From positions 1 to 5,597 of the forward strand of contig DGQS01000171.1 of the NCBI GenBank assembly GCA_002389785.1: a stretch of 5,597 nt of DNA. The letters run 5' to 3'. A program made the position numbers and the translations under genes. This document shows, piece after piece, positions 1 to 5,525 of this stretch. Position 1 is the stretch's first letter, and each line of letters opens with the position of its first letter. The notes under the pieces are model-generated. The model was not told the DNA's origin, did no database searches, and worked only from the letters and a program-made list of their open reading frames with translations. The stretch is from Bacteroidetes bacterium UBA4408 (GTDB lineage: Bacteria > Bacteroidota > Bacteroidia > UBA4408).

Positions 1-30
1 TAAAATCAAAATGCTAAATAAATTCTTCAT
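1..30 (-). CDS. Possible 5' end of an exported protein gene, cut by the window edge
   Basis: Reading leftwards from an ATG at 30-28, ten codons run without a stop to the window edge and encode MKNLFSILIL. A lysine at position 2 followed by a hydrophobic run is how Sec signal peptides and lipoprotein leaders commonly begin. The start is preceded by an A-rich stretch (TAAA directly before ATG), which is common for Bacteroidota starts. It lies on the same strand as the recombinase and begins 137 bases beyond that gene's stop. Ten codons are too few to name a product, and a chance ORF in AT-rich DNA is a real alternative. Confidence 0.35.
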   Translation of the reverse strand, partial: MKNLFSILIL

Positions 31-166
31 TTTACTCTATTTAATCATTTTACGAAATCCGTATTTTGTGGTTACTGATAACTAGCTTATACCCGATTAA
101 AAGTTACGTAATGTAGGCAGGTGTGTGGGAGATTGGCGAAGGTTTTGGGGGTTTGTTGTTGCATGC
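31..166. other. Intergenic spacer downstream of the recombinase
   Basis: No gene is visible here. The left part is AT-rich. It contains a small inverted repeat, GTTA-ctga-TAAC at 71-82, and an 8-bp palindrome, TTACGTAA at 104-111. The right part (about 116-160) changes to G/T-rich sequence and includes GGTTTTGGGGG at 141-151. I see no convincing terminator hairpin with a T-run for the recombinase. Confidence 0.5.
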
Positions 167-1552
167 TTATAAGGTGTCAAATGGTGAAACAATTTTTTGT
201 AATTCCCTGTTACTTACATGTGTGTATATTTCGGTTGTTCTACTACTACTATGTCCCAACAACTCTTGTATATACCGCAAATCAGTACCACTTTCTAATA
301 AATGGGTTGCATAACTGTGACGCAACCAATGCAAAGTTGCCGGCTTATTAATTTTTGCCTTTTGTAAACATTGCTTCAACACCATTTGTAAACTTCTTTC
401 GTCGTAAGGCTCGCCTTTTACCTGTCCTTCAAATATCCAATTCGTTATACCGGCAGTACTATAATACTCATTTAGTAATGCTAATACCCTAACACTCAAA
501 GGCACAATTCTATCTTTTCGCCCTTTCGATTGCTTTATAATTACCAACCTTCGCTGTGTATCTATATGCACAGGCTTTAATCGCAACAACTCACCACAAC
601 GCAATCCACAACTATAAATTAAACTCAACATGGTGCGGTGTTTAATATTTGAAGAAACGCTTAAAAGTAATTTAATTTCTTCTTTACTCAAAACATTTGG
701 TAATAATTTTGGACGCTTAGGCCGATGTATTAATTCAATTTGTATCTGCCGGTTTTCGATGGTACTAAAAAACAACTTTATTGCATTTACCACTTGATTT
801 TGAAAAGAAGCAGATAAGTTGTTTTTTACAATTACATCGTTGTTGAAATTTATAATATCACTATTGTTTATTTGATCTAATTGCTCCTTGTTGGCAAATA
901 CTAAAAACGATTTAATTGCTTCACAATAAGTTTTTATCGTATTTGAACTATAACGCCTCGATTTTAGCCAACGATTAAAGTTGGTTATTTGTGCAGCCAA
1001 GCTATCCGAAATAGGCTTGGAATTGTTACTTCGCTCTTCGCTTATACCACGAGTTGCTTGCTGTACCTTGTTTTGCTGCTGCTCTAGCGATGATTGTATA
1101 CTTTTATTTAACGATAATTTACCTGATACTTGAGCTTTGTCACTTGAGTTTACAGGCTTTACCCAAAATTGTTTTGCCTTAGTTAAACTCTGCGTGTTGG
1201 TACTTTGTACCTTTTGGTTCTGTTCGCTTTGTGCGGAATTTGTTTGCGCAGCCGATGTTGTATTTTTGTTGCTAGCTTTATTAATGGGCTGCGTTTCTTG
1301 TGAAACTTGATGAATAGAATTGTTCACTTCAATGTTTGCAGCCACTTGCGAGGTCGTTTCAGGAAGTTCTACTTTAAATTGCTTGCGGTATTCGGGAGTA
1401 TCGGGTAAGTGCCAGGTTTTTAAAGTTTGACTCCACAACGCGCCTTCGAGCTTCCTGAAACGTTCAATTAACGCTCGATCGGCTTTAAATTTAACGGCGA
1501 TTCGGTTTGCTCCTCGATGTACAATACAACTTGCGCTATAGCTTTTTGACAT
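167..1552 (-). CDS. Tyrosine recombinase/integrase with N-terminal HARP-like module and long polar linker
   Basis: This is a site-specific DNA recombinase of the lambda-integrase/XerD superfamily. It cuts and rejoins DNA through a covalent 3'-phosphotyrosine. The catalytic domain (about residues 285-458) has the full active-site set: R318 in GLRCGEL, K343 in SKGRKDR, H408 and R411 in LHWLRHSYATH, H434 in LLGHSS, and nucleophile Y443 in EIYTH. A SAM-like core-binding domain spans about 185-268, with WLKSRRYSSNTIKTY near its start. XerC/D proteins are about 300 residues; this one is 461. The extra N-terminus has a compact module (about 8-57: RIAVKF, LIERFRKLEG, W40, W47) and a Q/N/S/T-rich linker (about 65-180). 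The integron-integrase insert is not apparent. The start is the ATG at 1552-1550, which gives the full module; no good ribosome site is seen. It reads away from the sugar operon. The C-terminal IVSPFDTL is an ending I recall from Bacteroidota integrases. The gene appears intact; its target site is unknown. Confidence 0.93.
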   Translation of the reverse strand: MSKSYSASCIVHRGANRIAVKFKADRALIERFRKLEGALWSQTLKTWHLPDTPEYRKQFKVELPETTSQVAANIEVNNSIHQVSQETQPINKASNKNTTSAAQTNSAQSEQNQKVQSTNTQSLTKAKQFWVKPVNSSDKAQVSGKLSLNKSIQSSLEQQQNKVQQATRGISEERSNNSKPISDSLAAQITNFNRWLKSRRYSSNTIKTYCEAIKSFLVFANKEQLDQINNSDIINFNNDVIVKNNLSASFQNQVVNAIKLFFSTIENRQIQIELIHRPKRPKLLPNVLSKEEIKLLLSVSSNIKHRTMLSLIYSCGLRCGELLRLKPVHIDTQRRLVIIKQSKGRKDRIVPLSVRVLALLNEYYSTAGITNWIFEGQVKGEPYDERSLQMVLKQCLQKAKINKPATLHWLRHSYATHLLESGTDLRYIQELLGHSSSRTTEIYTHVSNRELQKIVSPFDTL

Positions 1553-1577
1553 ACTCGTTTAGTAAGTATAAATACGT

Positions 1578-1627
1578 TGGTTTTGGATGAAAGAGGTGTG
1601 CAAAATAGACGCTATTATGGTTTTGGA
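1578..1627. repeat. Two direct copies of TGGTTTTGGA upstream of the recombinase
   Basis: The 10-base sequence TGGTTTTGGA occurs at 1578-1587 and again at 1618-1627, 40 bases apart, close to four helical turns. Both lie just ahead of the recombinase start on its upstream side. A related GGTTTTGG at 141-148 lies beyond the other end of the gene. They could be binding sites for the recombinase or a regulator, but chance is possible for such short T/G-rich words. Confidence 0.35.
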
Positions 1628-1741
1628 CAATACTTAAAAAGGATGATTTTTTAGGGATATTTTTAGATTTTGAAGATAAAATTCACCAAAAGGGATTAGG
1701 TAATTTATAAATTTTGAGATTAAATATCATTTAGGATATGT

Positions 1742-1767
1742 GCTCTAATCAGGATACATTTTAGAGC
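1742..1767. repeat. Perfect 7-bp inverted repeat with 12-base spacer
   Basis: GCTCTAA at 1742-1748 and TTAGAGC at 1761-1767 are exact reverse complements separated by 12 bases. No T-run follows on either side, so it does not look like an intrinsic terminator. The geometry could suit a protein-binding site or a recombinase core site, but nothing in the sequence shows this. Confidence 0.35.
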
Positions 1768-1872
1768 TGATGCATCGAAATAGTATTTAGTAAGTTAATT
1801 ATGGATTAATTTATTGATTTACTTAATTTTAATAAAACATGAAACAGAAAACAAGTTTGAATGTAAAAGTAG

Positions 1873-1974
1873 AGTTCCGCATTAGGGATAGAGCCTTTGT
1901 TTGAGCACTCCGCCAGCCGGCGGATGCGAGTGGCGAAAGCCCGGCTCCGATTTTTCATCGGAGAATGCCACACT
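1873..1974 (+). ncRNA. GC-rich structured intergenic element, Bacteroidota-type repeat (possibly a flavo-1-like RNA)
   Basis: This compact GC-rich block stands out from AT-rich surroundings. It opens with GTTCCGCATTAGGGATAGAG and later contains GGCGAAAGCCCGG, a pairing of motifs I recall from intergenic structured elements common in Flavobacteriia and relatives. Visible folds are: hairpin A, GCA(c)TCCGCC-agcc-GGCGGATGC at 1905-1927, nine pairs with one bulge; hairpin B, CTCCGAT-ttttc-ATCGGAG at 1945-1963, seven pairs; and an outer stem GTGGC 1930-1934 with GCCAC 1967-1971 enclosing hairpin B. GAGCC at 1891-1895 could instead pair with GGCTC at 1943-1947, which competes with hairpin B. The assignment to the Rfam flavo-1 family is a tentative recollection. 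It ends about 70 bases before the operon's predicted -7 box, so it may be a separate small RNA or DNA repeat and not a leader. Confidence 0.55.
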
Positions 1975-2043
1975 TACTTAGCTATCTAAGCACATTATTG
2001 ATTCGCTTGAAACTAAGGCACAGTTCGTTTGCTTAAAATCAAT

Positions 2044-2051
2044 TATATTTG
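2044..2051 (+). promoter_or_regulatory. Probable Bacteroidota-type -7 promoter box of the sugar operon
   Basis: TATATTTG at 2044-2051 matches the TAnnTTTG -7 consensus recognised by the Bacteroidota primary sigma factor. The upstream -33 TTTG is poor: TTTG at 2028-2031 is too close, and TTCG at 2024-2027 leaves a 16-base gap. Transcription would begin near 2057-2060, giving a leader of about 65 bases before the wecB ATG. The box lies between the arms of an 8-bp inverted repeat (AAGGCACA 2015-2022, TGTGCCTT 2050-2057), whose right arm overlaps its last two bases. Confidence 0.5.
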
Positions 2052-2084
2052 TGCCTTTGGATGAAATGAGTACGGTAAAGTGTA

Positions 2085-2106
2085 TTGATAATCACTACTT
2101 TATCAA
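2085..2106 (+). promoter_or_regulatory. Small hairpin in the wecB leader
   Basis: TTGATAA at 2085-2091 and TTATCAA at 2100-2106 form a perfect 7-pair stem with an 8-base loop, ending 17 bases before the wecB ATG. It is AT-rich and therefore weak, and no T-run follows, so it is not a terminator. If it forms in the mRNA it could affect access to the start region. Confidence 0.3.
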
Positions 2107-2123
2107 AATAGGAATTGTACCGG

Positions 2124-3221
2124 ATGGGAAAAAAAAAGAAGCTACTGATTGTAATTGGCACTAGGCCAAATTTTATAAAAATAACGCAGTTTAAAAAGGA
2201 AGCTAAAAAGTTTCCCAACCTCGAAATAAAGGTAGTTCACACCGGCCAGCACTACGATACCAAAATGGCGGATGTGTTTTTTGAACAGTTTAATCTGGTT
2301 CCCGATTATTTTTTAAATATCGCGCCAAGCACTGCCAACAAGCAAATGGCCGAAATTATTAGCAAGCTCGAGGACGTGCTCATCGACCATAAGCCCGATT
2401 GGGTAATTGTGGTAGGCGATGTTAACTCAACCTTTGCCGCTGCGCTTACTGCCAATAAACTGGATATTAAAATTGCACATCTCGAAAGCGGCTTGCGTAG
2501 TTTCGATAAAAGCATGCCCGAGGAACATAACCGCATATTAACCGATGCCATTAGCGACCTGTTTTTTGTGACCGAACAAAGCGGACTCGATAACCTGTTG
2601 AAAGAAGGTAAAACCAATAAAAATACCTTTATGGTGGGCAATACCATGATTGATACCATGGTGGCCTTTTCGAAGCAAATTGAGAAATCGACCATCTTGC
2701 GCAAAATTGGTGTACAGTCGAAACAGTTTGTATTAATGACCATGCATCGACCGGCAACCGTTGATACTAAAGAGGGACTACAAAAACTAATTGGCCTCAT
2801 TGATATGGTAACCCTCGATTTTAAAGTAGTTTTCCCTATTCATCCGCGCACCGTTAGTAGCATGGAATATTTTAATTTGCATCAGCAGCTTAAAAACAAT
2901 CCCAATTTAATAATTACCGATCCACTCGATTATTTTAGTTTTCAAAAATTAATTAAAGAGTCGAAGTTTATTATTACCGATAGTGGTGGCATACAAGAAG
3001 AAACAACCTTTTTGCAAATTCCATGTTTAACCTTGCGCTCCAATACCGAACGACCCGTAACCATTACCATTGGCTCAAACGAACTGATTGCATTTGACCT
3101 CAAAAAAATTAAAAGTAAAATTAATACCATTGTAAACGGTACCTACAAAGCAGGAAAAATTCCGAAATATTGGGATGGAAAGTCTACCGAACGTATTATT
3201 AAAATTCTTACTAAAAACTAA
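2124..3221 (+). CDS. wecB: Non-hydrolysing UDP-N-acetylglucosamine 2-epimerase
   Basis: This cytoplasmic GT-B-fold enzyme interconverts UDP-GlcNAc and UDP-ManNAc, supplying ManNAc-type sugars for surface polysaccharide. Numbered from the ATG at 2124 (365 residues; E. coli WecB is 376), the family marks are GTRPNFIK 12-19, HTGQHYD 39-45, VVGDVNS with D99, HLESGLRS with E121, MPEEHNR with E133, VGNTMIDTM 171-179, MTMHRPATVD with H208, IHPRT 239-243, DSGGIQEE 286-293 and NTERPVT 307-313. D99, E121, E133 and H208 match the E. coli catalytic residues D95, E117, E131 and H213. HRPAT replaces the commoner HRxEN. A TTG at 2115 in frame would add three residues; I prefer ATG 2124, with AGGA 10 bases upstream and the family's usual short N-terminus. 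Nine consecutive A bases follow the second codon. No wecC dehydrogenase is visible, so the final sugar may be ManNAc or a derivative made by genes outside. A related substrate cannot be excluded. Confidence 0.93.
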   Translation: MGKKKKLLIVIGTRPNFIKITQFKKEAKKFPNLEIKVVHTGQHYDTKMADVFFEQFNLVPDYFLNIAPSTANKQMAEIISKLEDVLIDHKPDWVIVVGDVNSTFAAALTANKLDIKIAHLESGLRSFDKSMPEEHNRILTDAISDLFFVTEQSGLDNLLKEGKTNKNTFMVGNTMIDTMVAFSKQIEKSTILRKIGVQSKQFVLMTMHRPATVDTKEGLQKLIGLIDMVTLDFKVVFPIHPRTVSSMEYFNLHQQLKNNPNLIITDPLDYFSFQKLIKESKFIITDSGGIQEETTFLQIPCLTLRSNTERPVTITIGSNELIAFDLKKIKSKINTIVNGTYKAGKIPKYWDGKSTERIIKILTKN

Positions 3222-4369
3222 TGCTCTATATTACGCTCGACGACGGCTACTCGTCGGTATACCAAAGTCAGGTAATTGATGTATGTACCTATTTATCTAA
3301 AAATTTTTCGACAAGGGTTCGGCTCATTGCTTTTTTTTCGCCTCGAGTTTATTTTGCCAATCGTGCTAAAATAAAACGTGCGTACAAGCATGTTTATGTG
3401 TTGCCGCTATTTCCGTTACAAATTTGGAAATGGAATATTTTGCCACTCTTATTTATTAATTTTTTTGCCCGTCATAAAACTGCTATTTGCCGCAATCCTT
3501 TTGCTACTAATTTGGGTATAATGATGCGTAAGTACAGCGCTTTGCAAAAGGTGGTTTACGATGGACGCGGAGCTACTTTTGCCGAATGGACCGAATACGA
3601 TGTTACTCCCGATGCGAACATTCGCGATGCCGTAAAACCTGCCGAAAAAATTGCAGTACTCGAATCCGATTTTCGAATTGCTGTTTCACAAAAGCTAGTT
3701 GAATACTGGAAAACACATTTTGACTACATGCAAAAAAAGCACGTTGTAATACCCACTACTTTGCTCAGTAATTTTGCTCATTCTGATTTTACTGAAGAAG
3801 GAATTAAAGAGGTGCGCGCCGAATTTGGTTTCGATGAAAAAGATGTAGTGCTGGTTTATTCAGGCTCGGCGGCCGGATGGCAATCGTTTAATTTAGTTAC
3901 TGAATTTTTAACTACCCAAATTGAGAAAAATCCACGTGTGAAAATTTTGTTTCTTACACGCGAAGATGAATTTGTTTCGAACCTCAAAAGCCGCTATCCA
4001 TCGAATGTGTATACAAAATGGATAGATCATCATTTTATTAATTTGTACTTATCAGTTGGTGATTATGGTATTTTAATTCGCGAACAATCGCTTACCAATT
4101 CGGTTGCCTCACCTACTAAATTTGCGGAGTATTTGGCGCTTGGTTTACCGGTACTTATTTCTGAAAATTTAGGCGATTATTCTGAATTTGTAAAGTATCA
4201 CCATTGCGGTTGGTTGGTTACCGGTGCCGATATGGAGATGAATTTGCGCAAACGTCCACACGATGAGAAGCAGCGCTTGATAGACTTATCGAAGAAATAT
4301 TTTTATAAAGATTCAGCGCAAAATCATTTGAGTTATACTTTGCTTTTGCAGGAATTAAATATTATTTAA
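3221..4369 (+). CDS. Putative glycosyltransferase, divergent GT-B fold (GT4-like)
   Basis: This 382-residue protein probably transfers a sugar from a nucleotide donor during assembly of the same surface glycan. The N-terminal half is divergent, with YDGRGATFAEW at 113-123; a DxRG motif at this place occurs in some polysaccharide glycosyltransferases. A hydrophobic patch at about 58-82 (VLPLFPLQIW to NILPLLFINFF) may dock on the membrane where the lipid-linked acceptor sits; it is not a clear transmembrane helix. The C-terminal half is a recognisable nucleotide-sugar-binding domain: LVYSGSAAGWQ 211-221, ILFLTRED 242-249, ILIREQSLTNSVASPTKFAEYLALGLPVLIS 284-314 and the terminal CGWLV 329-333. 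SPTKFAEYLALGLPV is the strongest family mark. Its ATG overlaps the wecB stop by one base (TAATG), so translation is probably coupled, and this fixes the start. Donor, acceptor and linkage cannot be read from sequence; the formal CAZy family is uncertain. Confidence 0.78.
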   Translation: MLYITLDDGYSSVYQSQVIDVCTYLSKNFSTRVRLIAFFSPRVYFANRAKIKRAYKHVYVLPLFPLQIWKWNILPLLFINFFARHKTAICRNPFATNLGIMMRKYSALQKVVYDGRGATFAEWTEYDVTPDANIRDAVKPAEKIAVLESDFRIAVSQKLVEYWKTHFDYMQKKHVVIPTTLLSNFAHSDFTEEGIKEVRAEFGFDEKDVVLVYSGSAAGWQSFNLVTEFLTTQIEKNPRVKILFLTREDEFVSNLKSRYPSNVYTKWIDHHFINLYLSVGDYGILIREQSLTNSVASPTKFAEYLALGLPVLISENLGDYSEFVKYHHCGWLVTGADMEMNLRKRPHDEKQRLIDLSKKYFYKDSAQNHLSYTLLLQELNII

Positions 4370-4370
4370 C

Positions 4371-5513
4371 ATGAGAATAGCTTTGCTTACCGATGGTATT
4401 TTTCCTTACGCCATGGGCGGTATGCAAAAGCATTCGTATTACTTAGCGAAGTATTTTGCGCAAAAAAAAGTAGAAGTACATTTATATCACTGTATACAAA
4501 ACACTACTTACGACAGTTCAAAGCTCGAATTTTTTACCGCAGAAGAGAAGCGTTATTTGCATTCCTATATTATTCCATTTCCTAAAGCCGGTAAGTTGCC
4601 CGGGCATTATTTGCGCGAGTCGTTTAAGTATTCAGAAGCCATTTATACCAAGCTGAAGCAAAATGCACCCGTTGATTTTATTTACATACAAGGTTTTGCC
4701 GGTTGGAGAATATTGAAAGCGATCACCGAGTTAGAAAAGTTTCCAAGAACAGGAATTAATTTTCATGGTATGGAGCCTTTTCAGCAAGCACCCGGCATTA
4801 AGGCTAAATTGCAGCAATTGCTTTTGAAACGAGCCATGCGCTATAATTTAGAAAATGCCGATCGTATTTTTTCGCTTGGCGGAAATCTTACTCAAATACT
4901 GTTGGATATGGGTTTTCATCATAACCGCATTATTCAAATTCCGATTGGGATTGAAGCGAATGAGTGGATTAATCCGCAAATAAATGCACGCAACAGCATA
5001 CTTAAATTTGTGTTTGTTGGTCGTTATGAGCGCCGAAAGGGGATAGAGGAACTAACTAAAGCGATTGAGCTTTTGCCGGCTGATGCTGCATTTGAATTTC
5101 ATTTTATTGGTCCAATTCCGGATGCGAAAAAGTTGAAAGATGCTCGAATTAAGTATCATGGAGCAATCAGTGATCAACATAAAATTAAAGAATTAATAAC
5201 GGCCTGCGATGTATTGGTTTGTGCGAGTTATGCCGAAGGAATGCCGACCGTAATTTTAGAAGCATTTGCCTGCGGATTAGCAGCCATTGCTACAGATGTT
5301 GGGGCTGTAAATGAATTGGTAAGTGAAAAAACCGGATGGCTCTTGCTTGCACCAAAAGTACATGCTATTCGTAATGCGCTTATAGAAGCTATTGAATTAC
5401 CATCCGACCAATTATTACTTAAAAAGCAGCAAGCGCAACAATTATTACTCAACAATCATAGTTGGGATAAGCTAATTGTAACTACCATAAATAAAATCGC
5501 CGGTAAAATTTAA
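4371..5513 (+). CDS. Glycosyltransferase family 4 (GT-B, retaining)
   Basis: This 380-residue protein should transfer a sugar with retention of anomeric configuration onto a growing lipid-linked glycan at the cytoplasmic membrane face. The N-terminal acceptor domain starts MRIALLTDGIFPYAMGGMQKH, with the glycine-rich GGMQKH loop at 16-21 typical of GT4. NFHGMEPF follows at 130-137 and PIGIE at 191-195. The C-terminal donor domain has FVGRYERRKGIEEL at 215-228 (the R and K of the RxxxKG motif contact the diphosphate) and the EX7E motif, E289 to E297, in YAEGMPTVILEAFACGL 287-303. Length is normal and all key motifs are present. The start lies one base after the previous stop, so it is cotranscribed; no Shine-Dalgarno is evident, so coupling is likely. 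It appears to be the last gene before the repeat at the right edge. The donor sugar is unknown. Confidence 0.92.
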   Translation: MRIALLTDGIFPYAMGGMQKHSYYLAKYFAQKKVEVHLYHCIQNTTYDSSKLEFFTAEEKRYLHSYIIPFPKAGKLPGHYLRESFKYSEAIYTKLKQNAPVDFIYIQGFAGWRILKAITELEKFPRTGINFHGMEPFQQAPGIKAKLQQLLLKRAMRYNLENADRIFSLGGNLTQILLDMGFHHNRIIQIPIGIEANEWINPQINARNSILKFVFVGRYERRKGIEELTKAIELLPADAAFEFHFIGPIPDAKKLKDARIKYHGAISDQHKIKELITACDVLVCASYAEGMPTVILEAFACGLAAIATDVGAVNELVSEKTGWLLLAPKVHAIRNALIEAIELPSDQLLLKKQQAQQLLLNNHSWDKLIVTTINKIAGKI

Positions 5514-5525
5514 TATCCCCTCAAG

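Larger units (their letters stand above)
1553..2123. other. 571-base divergent intergenic region between recombinase and sugar operon
   Basis: This holds no convincing protein gene. From left to right it contains the recombinase leader with the paired TGGTTTTGGA repeats, an AT-rich stretch, the 1742-1767 inverted repeat, the GC-rich structured element at about 1873-1974, a small CTTAG-ctat-CTAAG palindrome at 1977-1990, and the operon promoter and leader. TTTAGTAAGT occurs twice (1558-1567 and 1786-1795), probably by chance in AT-rich DNA. No clear TAnnTTTG box for the recombinase was found on the minus strand. Confidence 0.7.

Noticed and set aside
1..166. Integron-like attI/attC site beside the recombinase
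   Set aside because: No paired RYYYAAC/GTTRRRY arms with a foldable spacer were found, and the recombinase lacks an evident integron-integrase insert.
121..351. Plus-strand ORFs starting at 121 and 123 (76 and 63 codons)
   Set aside because: They overlap the conserved C-terminus of the recombinase on the opposite strand and have no recognisable domain; the cysteine- and tyrosine-rich translations look like antisense shadow.
1558..1795. TTTAGTAAGT direct repeat at 1558-1567 and 1786-1795 as a possible attachment-site pair
   Set aside because: Ten bases of AT-rich sequence are expected to recur by chance at this distance, and no insertion is bounded by them.
1839..1904. 21-codon frame beginning MKQKTSLNVKVEF ahead of and into the GC-rich element
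   Set aside because: It is very short, runs into the structured element and has no ribosome site; a chance frame is more likely than a leader peptide.
2306..2800. Minus-strand ORF of 164 codons inside wecB
   Set aside because: It lies wholly opposite conserved epimerase motifs and its translation shows no domain.
2942..3130. Minus-strand ORF of 62 codons inside wecB
   Set aside because: It is antisense to the conserved DSGG and TERP motif region and shows no features of its own.
5228..5455. Minus-strand ORF of 75 codons inside the last glycosyltransferase
   Set aside because: It is antisense to the EX7E donor-binding region and has no domain or start signal.
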